Shown here in pieces: positions 6,393-14,345 of a DNA stretch of 62,551 nt. The translations under genes and the position numbers were made by a program. Within the stretch, counting starts at the first letter, position 1. Each line of letters starts with the position of its first letter. Source of the stretch: JAPUDQ01 sp964573015 (GTDB lineage Bacteria; Patescibacteriota; Saccharimonadia; Saccharimonadales; Saccharimonadaceae); the NCBI GenBank assembly GCA_964573015.1, contig CAZNHZ010000004.1:1-62551 (forward strand). The letters are read 5' to 3'. The notes below the pieces were generated by a model that ran no database searches, was not told where the DNA came from, and saw nothing but the letters and a program-made list of their open reading frames with translations.

Positions 6393-8186
6393 CTACGGCG
6401 ACGTATAGCGCCAGGTCTTATTTACCGACCATTGTTCGATAGAACGATAACGATCAATTCGGCTGGCAAGAACATTGTTTGATTGCAATGCCATCACGTC
6501 ACTCGATGTAACATAGTGAAGCTGCGGCTGGTAGAGAGCGATAGCCGGCACATCGTTCATCCAGGTATCGACGAATAGCTGATACTTAGCCTGGCGGACT
6601 GATGTTTCAAGACGCAGCTGAGCGCTCGACAATGCCTCGCTGGCAACGGGTGATTTGTAATTTGACAGATTGAGACCACGGGGATCGGCTTGAGACACGT
6701 GCCAGTACGCAAATACGTCCGGGTCGGCGCCCAGCTCGAGCTCATAGACAAAAGCATCGTAATTACGCGGCAATAAAACTGTTTGCTGAACATCGCTCGG
6801 ACTGACCAAGCGCACCGTGACCTTGGCCCCTAGTTTTTCCCATTGGTTTTTAAGTTCGCCCACAATGAACGGGTAATCACCTGATTTCACAGAGACCAAA
6901 TCGATAGATAGCGGTACTCCGTCTTTGATGCGCGTTTTGCCGTTTAGTCGCCAGCCGGTTTGATCCAGAAGTGCACCGGCTTGATCGAGGTTGTAACCTA
7001 ATTGTTTTTTAGTGCTTGCCGCCGGCAACTGCGCAACCGTAATAGGCGTATCAAGACGCGACACAAATCCGTGCAACCGGGCCATAAGCGCTGTCCTATC
7101 GGTACCGAGCAAAAATGCTTTGCGAACATTTACATCGGCAAATTTATTGGAGTCATTCCGCAAAAAAACAAACATGCCGTCTGACAATAATGTGTGGTAA
7201 ATTATCGCGTCTTGGCGTTTACTGGCAATTTCTTGCAATTCGTCACTCGTAAAATCGACTCCGGCATTGATCTCTTGCCGAATATAAGCATTTTTGACTG
7301 CCATACTGTCATTGAAAACATGTATCTGAAACCTCTCGAGCTTTGGTGAGCCGCGCGTGTAAGCGTCGTTACGCTCCAAATACAGAATGACTCGCCCTTC
7401 ATCGGGATTGATTACCTGTAAACGATTAAACACAAATGGGCCAGAGCCAACCGGCCGGCGATTGAAATCTGCTTCACGTAGACGCTCCGGGGGCGTCGAG
7501 CTTAGCAAGTGTTTGGGCAATATCCCAAATGTCAAAGCATGAGGAAACGCCGCATAAGGACGTACCAGTTCAAAACTGACAACACGCTCCGAAACTTTTG
7601 AAACGCTTATTTGTGACCAGCTGGCATAAAGCGGCGACCTCACCAGCGGATTTTTGATAAGCTTGACCGTATAAACCACGTCGTCGGCGGTTATTCTCCG
7701 ACCATCGTGCCACCTGATATCAGGCTTTAGCTCGACGACGTACCGTTTGCCGTCGTTTTCTGCATGCCAAGATTTTGCCAATTCGCTGCGCAAGTGTGCA
7801 GTTTGGTCATACGACAACAAACCCGAAAACAGCAAACGGCCGGCCGACTGTTCGGCCGGTGTTCGAGCAAAGATCGGGTTGGTCGTCTCGAGCGGTCCCA
7901 CCACCCCCTCGGCAAATGTGCCGCCGGATGTCGGCGCATAAAGCGAATACGACCGCTGGTAGCCAATAAGTTGAAAAGCGCTTACTCCTATTAGTAGCCC
8001 TACAAAAGCCAGCCAGCCAAACGCGTGACGCCGCACCGACTTGATATTGTCAAATCGTGCAATAATAAAGGTCTGCGCATGACGTAATGTTTTGGACTCA
8101 AGATTTCGCGCTCTCTTGCGCAAACTTTCGCGTGTCGGACGCAGTTTACGAAACTTTCGCCAACTCGAATCTGAACTTGTCGCCAC
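6393..8186 (-). CDS. Oligopeptide ABC transporter substrate-binding protein, membrane-anchored
   Basis: 597-aa family 5 solute-binding protein (OppA/DppA type). A basic cytoplasmic N-terminus of about 55 residues is followed by one membrane helix (AFGWLAFVGLLIGVSAFQLIGY), then the periplasm-type domain with TNPIFARTPAEQSAGRLLFSGL and WHDGRRITADDVVYTVKLIKNP typical of SBP_bac_5. Instead of a lipobox it is held by the helix, as fits a monoderm. Start is a GTG preceded by GGAG. No permease or ATPase partner lies nearby; secG follows upstream in the same direction. Probably captures peptides from outside. Confidence 0.9.
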   Translation of the reverse strand: MATSSDSSWRKFRKLRPTRESLRKRARNLESKTLRHAQTFIIARFDNIKSVRRHAFGWLAFVGLLIGVSAFQLIGYQRSYSLYAPTSGGTFAEGVVGPLETTNPIFARTPAEQSAGRLLFSGLLSYDQTAHLRSELAKSWHAENDGKRYVVELKPDIRWHDGRRITADDVVYTVKLIKNPLVRSPLYASWSQISVSKVSERVVSFELVRPYAAFPHALTFGILPKHLLSSTPPERLREADFNRRPVGSGPFVFNRLQVINPDEGRVILYLERNDAYTRGSPKLERFQIHVFNDSMAVKNAYIRQEINAGVDFTSDELQEIASKRQDAIIYHTLLSDGMFVFLRNDSNKFADVNVRKAFLLGTDRTALMARLHGFVSRLDTPITVAQLPAASTKKQLGYNLDQAGALLDQTGWRLNGKTRIKDGVPLSIDLVSVKSGDYPFIVGELKNQWEKLGAKVTVRLVSPSDVQQTVLLPRNYDAFVYELELGADPDVFAYWHVSQADPRGLNLSNYKSPVASEALSSAQLRLETSVRQAKYQLFVDTWMNDVPAIALYQPQLHYVTSSDVMALQSNNVLASRIDRYRSIEQWSVNKTWRYTSP

Positions 8187-8195
8187 CCGATACTC

Positions 8196-8420
8196 CTATC
8201 CGATCATCAAGCCGGCTAATATCGATAATACAAATATAACACTCAAAACTATCGTTGCTTCGTGCAAACTCTTGTCAAGCCCGCGTCGGGTAGTAAATAG
8301 CTCACCTGAGCTGCCAAAACCTGCACCGAGAGTCGCACCACGCGACTGCAAGAGTATAAATACTACCATGATGATAGCAGACGTGACAGTGACGATATGA
8401 AGTATGGTATTGACCGGCAT
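8196..8420 (-). CDS. secG: Preprotein translocase subunit SecG
   Basis: 74-aa protein with two membrane helices (LHIVTVTSAIIMVVFILLQS and VLSVIFVLSILAGLMIG) and the typical SecG linker LQSRGATLGAGFGSSGELFTTRRGLDK. It forms the accessory part of the SecYEG channel. A GAGGAG ribosome site sits 6 bases before the ATG. It lies 9 bases upstream of the substrate-binding protein gene, so the two are likely co-transcribed. Confidence 0.92.
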   Translation of the reverse strand: MPVNTILHIVTVTSAIIMVVFILLQSRGATLGAGFGSSGELFTTRRGLDKSLHEATIVLSVIFVLSILAGLMIG

Positions 8421-8421
8421 G

Positions 8422-8805
8422 TTATTCTCCTCTTTTCTGACGATATGATTCTATTATACCGCTAAGCGCGTAATTCGTCAGGCTTACTATCATGCCTGCC
8501 AGAATTGCTCCCACAAATGTAATCTCGATATGCGGAATCAGTGCTAGTGCGATGTACACCATAATGCCGTTTATCACCAGCATAAACAGTCCCAGCGTCA
8601 ATAAAATTGCCGGCAAAGACAAGATGATGATAACTGGCCTAAGCAAAGCATTTACCAGCGAAAATACCAACCCTGCCAGCAAAAATGTCGCAACTCCTGC
8701 GGTACTTGATGCAAACTCACTGGTAGACAGTATCCGAATTGCCAACCAAATAGCCAGCGAATTGATTAGCCACCGTATCAAGAAAAATCCAAATTGTTCT
8801 TTCAT
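8422..8805 (-). CDS. Four-helix membrane protein of phage-holin family (PF04020 type)
   Basis: 127-aa hydrophobic protein with four predicted membrane helices: IRWLINSLAIWLAIRIL, TFLLAGLVFSLVNALLRPVIIIL, LTLGLFMLVINGIMVYIALALI, and IVSLTNYALSGII. The ALLRPVIIILSLPAILLTLGLF motif is that of the mycobacterial-type 4TM holin superfamily (YvlD-like). In bacteria these proteins are chromosomal membrane proteins of unclear role rather than phage holins. The stop is one base from the secG start, so it belongs to the same operon. Confidence 0.8.
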   Translation of the reverse strand: MKEQFGFFLIRWLINSLAIWLAIRILSTSEFASSTAGVATFLLAGLVFSLVNALLRPVIIILSLPAILLTLGLFMLVINGIMVYIALALIPHIEITFVGAILAGMIVSLTNYALSGIIESYRQKRGE

Positions 8806-8832
8806 AATGCTTGTCTATATAAGTATAGCAGA

Positions 8833-10431
8833 TTATTTGTCGGTTATCGTGCCGTGCAGCCACTCAAATATATACGCACCTTTTTTGTCGCCCATCGCCG
8901 CTACCAACTGAGATTTGGTCGCTTGCTTGACTCCAACACCGCTACCAAATGTCGTTATCAGTTTTTTGCGCGTCGCCGGACCGACACCCGGAATATCATC
9001 GAGTATACTCTTGGTCGCGCCTCGTTGCTTGAGCGTACTGTGATAACTCACGGCAAAACGGTGTGACTCATTGCGTATCCGCTGCAACAATTTGACGATA
9101 TGGTTATTTTTGGGCAACGTTACCAATACAAAATCTCCTGTCGTCTCAACGCCTGGCTGTACGCCGCTATCGACGTATTGCCAAACGTATTTTGATTCCA
9201 GAGCAAAACCATCAATCGGCATCGCATTCGGTTCATCAAAAGGATTTTTTGACTGCGCCCAAGCTTTGATAGCCTCGAGATCCAGCGCGACATGTGAACG
9301 CGAAGTATGTACAACCAGTTGCTCATCGCGCTTAGCGAGCCCTATGATCGGAATTGATACTCCTTGGGCATCGAGCGCATCGAGCGCCGCTGATAGCTGT
9401 CCTTTGCCGCCGTCGATCAAAATCAAGTCGGGCTTTGGCCAATCATCGTGTCTGCCACTAAACCGTCGCCGTATAGTCTCACTCATATGCGCAAAGTCAT
9501 TATTACCCGGCAGTTGCATCTTAAACTTACGGTACTGACTCTTATCTGCAAGCCCATTTGTAGCTACTACCATACTGGCTACGTTGTTTGTACCGCTCAT
9601 ATGGCTAATGTCATAACCCTCAATGCGCCCCGGCACATTTTTTAGTTGCAATAATCGTTGCAAACCCGACAACCCTTGGTCTTTACTTATATCCATAAAT
9701 TCGCGGTCCGAAAACACAATTCGTGCTCCAAGCTGTTTAAGATTCTGTAGTCGATTTCGCATCAGGGCAGCTTCTTCGTACTTATGGTTGGCGCTAAGCG
9801 TTTTCATATCACGCTCAAGCTCACGGATAAGCATTTTGCGTTCGCCTCGTAAGTACCTGACAAGCTTTTTAAGCGTTTTCTTGTATTCTTCAGACGTTGT
9901 TTTTTGTGCTTCAACTCCGGGGCACAAACCGATGTGATACTGCAAACACAACTTGTTCGGCATGCGTTCGTGCGTACTGTACGGAAAGATTTTACGTAGA
10001 TACCGTAAAGCTTTTTTGATCGCATAGCCGTTATAGTACGGACCAAAATATGTCGCGCCGTCATCAAGCGGCTGTCTGGTAAATGTCACGGGAGGATAAG
10101 GCTCACCAAACGGAATCCGCACATACAGTTGGCTTTTGTCATCGCGCAGCAATACGTTGTAGCGCGGCATGTAGCGCTTGATCATTTCTGATTCAAAAAA
10201 CAACGCATCAAGCTCTGTTTCAACCTCTATCCATTCAACGTCAGTTATCTCTGCCACCAACGCATCAGTCTTTGCATCGCGCACACGTGATGTCTGAAAG
10301 TACTGCCTCACTCGATTTCGCAAATTTGCAGCCTTGCCAACATAAATAACCTCACCTGTACGTGACTTGTGGAAGTACACACCAGGAACTGATGGAAGCG
10401 TCTTTAATTTGGTCTGAAGTTCTACTGTCAT
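8833..10431 (-). CDS. uvrC: Excinuclease ABC subunit C
   Basis: 532-aa dual-incision nuclease of nucleotide excision repair. The GIY-YIG domain is at residues 13-90 (VPGVYFHKSRTGEVIYVGKA), a UvrB-interacting coiled region at about 190-230, the RNase H-like nuclease domain with GYDISHMSGT and LILIDGGKGQL, and a C-terminal helix-hairpin-helix (LDDIPGVGPATRKKLI). It is shorter than the usual 590-620 aa, the lost length being in the middle and Cys-rich regions. UvrA and UvrD are also in this window. A TATACT box lies 8 bases from the ATG, implying a leaderless message. Confidence 0.95.
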   Translation of the reverse strand: MTVELQTKLKTLPSVPGVYFHKSRTGEVIYVGKAANLRNRVRQYFQTSRVRDAKTDALVAEITDVEWIEVETELDALFFESEMIKRYMPRYNVLLRDDKSQLYVRIPFGEPYPPVTFTRQPLDDGATYFGPYYNGYAIKKALRYLRKIFPYSTHERMPNKLCLQYHIGLCPGVEAQKTTSEEYKKTLKKLVRYLRGERKMLIRELERDMKTLSANHKYEEAALMRNRLQNLKQLGARIVFSDREFMDISKDQGLSGLQRLLQLKNVPGRIEGYDISHMSGTNNVASMVVATNGLADKSQYRKFKMQLPGNNDFAHMSETIRRRFSGRHDDWPKPDLILIDGGKGQLSAALDALDAQGVSIPIIGLAKRDEQLVVHTSRSHVALDLEAIKAWAQSKNPFDEPNAMPIDGFALESKYVWQYVDSGVQPGVETTGDFVLVTLPKNNHIVKLLQRIRNESHRFAVSYHSTLKQRGATKSILDDIPGVGPATRKKLITTFGSGVGVKQATKSQLVAAMGDKKGAYIFEWLHGTITDK

Positions 10432-10446
10432 CTATATATAGTATAC

Positions 10447-11760
10447 CTAAGATCCCTGGTAGCTATCTGATAGCAGGTGGTATGAGCGCGTACGAAAAGC
10501 CATAATTGCGAGTAATACCATAATTATTCCAGACGCCAGGAATATAAGTGCTATACCACGGACGTCTCCTGTACCGAGTAGCCATTCAAATTGTTGCTTG
10601 CCTACTTCGGTTTTCATATATGGCAAAATCCATAATTCAGCGATTGGGCCAACCATAAATGCAGTAATAGGCGCAGCTGCAGCTTCTATACTTTGGGCAA
10701 AGCCAAATACACGACCCTGTCGTTCAAATGGTACGACTCGTTGGATAATCGTTTGCTCCGCTGCCTCAGCATACGGCACTAGACACATATACAGCCATAT
10801 GCCCGCTGCGTATAGCAACCACCACTCCCTTATCGTAAATAGGGCCCCAAGCATGCCCATAATAACAAGGGTCTGCAAGAGTGTTTTAAGTGGATTCTTG
10901 CCAAGGCCAAATTTAGCAATAAGCAAACCTCCTGCGATAAACCCTGTACCCGCAACAGCAAATACCATACCCCATTGTTGAACGGAGAAAATTGTTAGAC
11001 CATATGGATCCATTAGTGCCATATATACACCACCGACAAGATTGTTAAAAGTCGAGAAAAAGATAAGGGCTAGAAGCCCGGGTACTGCGTGTATTGCTGC
11101 TATGCTACCTCTTATATCTATTCTTTTTTGTGCTAGCAAAGGGTCATGTGCAATTGTCTTTTCTGGTATAGCAATGCCCAGCAAATGTAGAAGCGCCAGT
11201 GCGGTTGCCGTGATAGCGATAACAAGTGTCCAGCCTAGACCCAAGAACCCGACAGACAAGCCACTCAGCGCACTCGTAACAATAAACCCTATACCTTGGG
11301 CAGCACCAACAAGTCCGTTCGCTTTATCACGATCATTTTTTGGGACAAGCAGTGTAACTGTCGTACTAAGCGCGATGTTGCGAAGCTGCTCAATCACTGC
11401 CCCTGCAAGAATTAGAAGAACGAATATCCAAAAGAAAGGGTTCGATAAATTCGCGATTGCATCACCACCAGCGAATCGGTAAAACAGCCCTGCAAAGATA
11501 AACATAATAAGTGTCACAAAACTCGATATCACCATTGCGTACTTTTTCTTGTGGTGATCGACAAAGGTTCCAAAAAATAAACCGAACCCAGCGATAAATA
11601 GCATGTACCCACCACCCACAATAGCTGTAGCTAATACTGATCTCGTTTCCAGATACGCCCAAAATGTTAGGGCAAACCATAGATAACTTGTTGTTATGTT
11701 TGCCAAGACGGTATTGGCAAGAACGTGATAAAACTGTCTGGTGTGCTCCGCATTTCTCAT
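10447..11760 (-). CDS. Major facilitator superfamily transporter
   Basis: 437-aa membrane protein with about 12 hydrophobic helices and the MFS A-type loop GLFFGTFVDHHKKKYAMVIS between helices 2 and 3. Arrangement resembles the MFS_3/enterobactin exporter-like group (VGAAQGIGFIVTSALSGLSVG; VVPFERQGRVFGFAQSIEAAAAP). Likely an exporter of a small molecule; substrate unknown. Its start is three bases from the stop of the DUF1801 gene upstream, so these two form a transcription unit. Confidence 0.85.
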   Translation of the reverse strand: MRNAEHTRQFYHVLANTVLANITTSYLWFALTFWAYLETRSVLATAIVGGGYMLFIAGFGLFFGTFVDHHKKKYAMVISSFVTLIMFIFAGLFYRFAGGDAIANLSNPFFWIFVLLILAGAVIEQLRNIALSTTVTLLVPKNDRDKANGLVGAAQGIGFIVTSALSGLSVGFLGLGWTLVIAITATALALLHLLGIAIPEKTIAHDPLLAQKRIDIRGSIAAIHAVPGLLALIFFSTFNNLVGGVYMALMDPYGLTIFSVQQWGMVFAVAGTGFIAGGLLIAKFGLGKNPLKTLLQTLVIMGMLGALFTIREWWLLYAAGIWLYMCLVPYAEAAEQTIIQRVVPFERQGRVFGFAQSIEAAAAPITAFMVGPIAELWILPYMKTEVGKQQFEWLLGTGDVRGIALIFLASGIIMVLLAIMAFRTRSYHLLSDSYQGS

Positions 11761-11763
11761 GTG

Positions 11764-12117
11764 TTATTTACCCATAACGGACTCGACACGAAATCGAACG
11801 ACTCTTGCAATTAGCTTTGTTGGAAGCGTCTTATCGTGAGGAAATTGCACTGATCCTTTGCCTTGTTTGTAGTCTGCAAAGTCTTGTTTAAATGCTTCAT
11901 GGCCATTTGGTGTTGCGTAGAAGCCAATATGGTGATCATACCCCGCAAAGTATACCAGTGGCTTGCCATCAAGCTTGTAGGCAGGAATTTTGTACGCAAA
12001 ATCTTCTTCAGCAAACGGCACTTCAGCCTCAATAATTTTTCGCACGGTTATGAGGCGCTGTTTTGTCTCTCCACCAAATGAGTTGATGTATTCATCAACC
12101 AGTGCATGATGCTTCAT
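11764..12117 (-). CDS. DUF1801 / YdhG-like protein
   Basis: 117-aa small protein matching the DUF1801 family (iron chaperone YdhG/FrataxinDB-like fold): DEYINSFGGETKQRLITVRKII, the conserved IPAYKLDGKPLVYFAGYDHHIGFY and the ending KGSVQFPHDKTLPTKLIARVVRFR. These proteins are common in Firmicutes and Actinobacteria; an iron-chaperone role is proposed for B. subtilis Fra but is not evident from this sequence. Co-directional with the MFS gene. Confidence 0.85.
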   Translation of the reverse strand: MKHHALVDEYINSFGGETKQRLITVRKIIEAEVPFAEEDFAYKIPAYKLDGKPLVYFAGYDHHIGFYATPNGHEAFKQDFADYKQGKGSVQFPHDKTLPTKLIARVVRFRVESVMGK

Positions 12118-12152
12118 TGTATGCCCAGTATACTACGGCGCGCCTATAACAA

Positions 12153-12491
12153 CTACTTTAAAAAGATCGGCTCTAATTCGGTCTCAAGCACATTTTGTGG
12201 GCGCGCACCGACGAGCTCTTTCGCCACTGCACCTGCCTTAAATACCTGCATGTTGGGAATACCACGAACTCCATATTCACCTGCAAGTTGCGCGTTGTCT
12301 TGGGATGCCTCGATATCAACTTTTACGACATCGAGTTTGTCGTCAAGCTTTTTTGCGGTTGCTTCAATGATTGGCGCCATCATGCGGCACGGCGGACACC
12401 ACTGCGCCCAAAAATCGACAAGTACTACTTTGTCGCTTTGTAATACTTTTTCTTCAAATTCTTGTTTTGTCGTCGTTGTAAGTAACGCCAT
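12153..12491 (-). CDS. Thioredoxin with CPPC active site
   Basis: 112-aa thioredoxin fold protein. The active site reads WAQWCPPCRMMAP, so the canonical CGPC is replaced by CPPC; the cis-Pro loop is RGIPNMQVF. CPPC tunes the redox potential away from that of standard Trx, in the direction of more oxidising thioredoxins. Its start overlaps the stop of the CstR/CsoR-family gene by one base, so the pair is an operon controlled by that repressor. A role in persulfide or disulfide handling is inferred from the pairing. Confidence 0.9.
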   Translation of the reverse strand: MALLTTTTKQEFEEKVLQSDKVVLVDFWAQWCPPCRMMAPIIEATAKKLDDKLDVVKVDIEASQDNAQLAGEYGVRGIPNMQVFKAGAVAKELVGARPQNVLETELEPIFLK

Positions 12492-12727
12492 TATAAGTAC
12501 CTCCTGATACTGGTTAGTAATGCTTTGGTCTGTGCGTGTGATTGCGTCTCATCTGCGCAGGCCTCTAAGGAATCTTCTATGATAATCCTCTTTAGTGACG
12601 CAACTCCGCCCTGCACTGCAGTGACCTGTTGTAAGACTTTATCGCAACCTGCATCACTGCTTGTTGAAACTCTACGTAATGCTTCAAGTTGACCAATAAT
12701 TTTATTAATACGTGTATCGTAATTCAT
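12491..12727 (-). CDS. CsoR/FrmR-family repressor, CstR-like cysteine pattern
   Basis: 78-aa all-helical DUF156 regulator: NYDTRINKIIGQLEALRRV, then Cys28 (DAGCDKVLQQVTAVQGG) and Cys57 (EDSLEACAD). Spacing of 29 between the cysteines matches CsoR and CstR. The copper-ligand His of CsoR (25 residues after the first Cys) is Ser53, so copper sensing is unlikely and a persulfide-type (CstR-like) sensor is favoured. The start at 12727 is chosen because a longer reading frame crosses the operator. Forms an operon with the thioredoxin gene. Confidence 0.82.
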   Translation of the reverse strand: MNYDTRINKIIGQLEALRRVSTSSDAGCDKVLQQVTAVQGGVASLKRIIIEDSLEACADETQSHAQTKALLTSIRRYL

Positions 12728-12733
12728 TCTTTT

Positions 12734-12751
12734 ACTATACTCCTGTATAGT
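12734..12751. promoter_or_regulatory. Palindromic operator of the CstR-like operon
   Basis: ACTATAC-TCCT-GTATAGT, a perfect 7+7 dyad 7 bases before the repressor start. Its position over the probable -10/initiation region, directly before a CsoR-family gene, indicates autoregulation. The arms overlap TATACT- and TATAGT-like -10 boxes. Confidence 0.7.
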
Positions 12752-12762
12752 ATATATGGCAA

Positions 12763-13332
12763 CTAACACTGGTTATCGAAAACTGCAATAATTTTTGGTT
12801 TCTCGAGTGAGTACTCGTTTGCCGGTACAGCAATAAACGAGGACTGATCTTTAAGAATGTATGTGTAGATTTGAATAACGTTATCAAGTACCGAAGCGTC
12901 ATTCTCTGCTTGCATTTCTTCGATAGTCATCCAACGAAGATCACTTGATTCACCGTCCGACGGCATTTTAGTCGGCTTATCTGCGGCGACAAATGCATAG
13001 CACAAATCAGAATGATAATGAGGTCCTTCGCCAGCCGCGTGAGTATTAACCATAAACGGCGTCGGGTGAGTTATCGCGCCCGGGACCCTGTATTGTGTCG
13101 TTGGCTGGAGAACAGAAAGCTCACTTAGGTCATATCCCGCTTCTTCTCATAGCTCATGCTCTACTGACTGCCACGGCGTTTCGTCCAGCTCTATATGCCC
13201 GCCGACTTGCATGAGAAAACCGAGTTTCCGATGCATATGTACTAAGCAGCGCCATTCATCACCCACTCGATGGATAATGTAGATGCTCACTGTCATATCG
13301 TGCTGATTGGGTGCGGTATGTAGATGCGGCAT
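12763..13332 (-). pseudogene. Nudix hydrolase with in-frame TGA in the Nudix box
   Basis: One frame of 189 codons broken only by TGA at 13147-13149. Before it: YIIHRVGDEWRCLVHMHRKLG and GGHIELDETPWQSVEHEL; after it: EEAGYDLSELSVL... to DNQC. The stop replaces the variable x position of the box GX5EX7REUXEEXGU, so all required Nudix residues except the Arg (His here) are kept. No frameshift is seen on either side. Either a very recent nonsense mutation or read-through. The start overlaps the TrhO stop by one base. Downstream of it lies the CstR-like operon. Confidence 0.8.
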
Positions 13333-14240
13333 TAAGCTAAGACCGCACTAGCGTTTGCTTGTTCTTTGCATGCGTCAGAATGAAATAGCTTTTCGGGATC
13401 AAGCTTGCAATTCTCACAAATTAATACCAAATCATTACATTCTGCAAGCGCACAGTTTTCGTAGTTGCTTGTCTTGCCATGACAGTGAGTACACTCACCA
13501 ATTGTTTTAGTATGATCGCTAAAATTCATCGTCATGCGGTTATCAAACACTCTCAGACTTCCCTCCCATAGTCCGTCGTCACCATACTTCTCGCCGTATT
13601 TTACGATACCGCCATCGATCTGATAAACGTCTTTGAACCCGCGCTTTTTCATCATGGCGCTTATGACTTCGCAGCGAATACCGCCCGTGCAGTAGCTGAT
13701 AACTTTTTTGTCTTTGATATCATCATATTTGTCACTCTCCAGCTCGGCGATAAAATCCCGACTGGTATTAGTATTTGGTATGACGGCATTTTTGAACCGC
13801 CCGATACGCGCTTCATGCTCATTGCGCCCATCAAAAAAAACGACATCGTCACCGTACTGCTCGACCATCTCATGCACCTGCTGCGGGCTGAGATGCTTTC
13901 CACCGCCGATCACACCGTCCATGTCAACATCGAACTCATCATCGCTATTTTTGAACCCGACAAGTTCACGCCGATGCTTGACGCTCATCCGCGGAAAGTC
14001 CTCACGACAACCCTCCGACCATTTCCAGACGATATCTTTGAAAGCGGGATATTGTTTGGTAGCTTTGATATACGCCTTGAGATCATTGATGTCACCGCCA
14101 ACCGTGCCATTCAGCCCATGCTGGCTGACGAGTATCCGACCGCGCAGATTGAGACTATCGCACAATGTCTTTTGCCATAGCTTGACCGACTCCGGATCAC
14201 TCAGCGGCGTGAATTTGTAGTAGAGCAATATCTTTTGCAT
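13332..14240 (-). CDS. trhO: tRNA uridine(34) hydroxylase, rhodanese type
   Basis: 302-aa TrhO/YceA-family enzyme that makes 5-hydroxyuridine at the tRNA wobble position. N-terminal acylphosphatase-like domain (KILLYYKFTPLSDPESVKLWQ...LNGTVGG), central rhodanese domain with active-site loop CTGGIRCE, and a C-terminal Cys-rich segment (CTHCHGKTSNYENCALAECN). Length and order match family members. An ATTATA (14249-14254) lies 8 bases from the start, indicating a leaderless message. With MnmA and IscS in this window it adds to wobble-uridine modification capacity. Confidence 0.93.
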   Translation of the reverse strand: MQKILLYYKFTPLSDPESVKLWQKTLCDSLNLRGRILVSQHGLNGTVGGDINDLKAYIKATKQYPAFKDIVWKWSEGCREDFPRMSVKHRRELVGFKNSDDEFDVDMDGVIGGGKHLSPQQVHEMVEQYGDDVVFFDGRNEHEARIGRFKNAVIPNTNTSRDFIAELESDKYDDIKDKKVISYCTGGIRCEVISAMMKKRGFKDVYQIDGGIVKYGEKYGDDGLWEGSLRVFDNRMTMNFSDHTKTIGECTHCHGKTSNYENCALAECNDLVLICENCKLDPEKLFHSDACKEQANASAVLA

Positions 14241-14345
14241 ATGTACTAATTATACAGTAGAATAATTTCTACTATGTATCCGCGATCGTAGCGGAGACCT
14301 CTACGTAATAAAAATCTGAAAATAACATAACAGGAGACATTTCGT

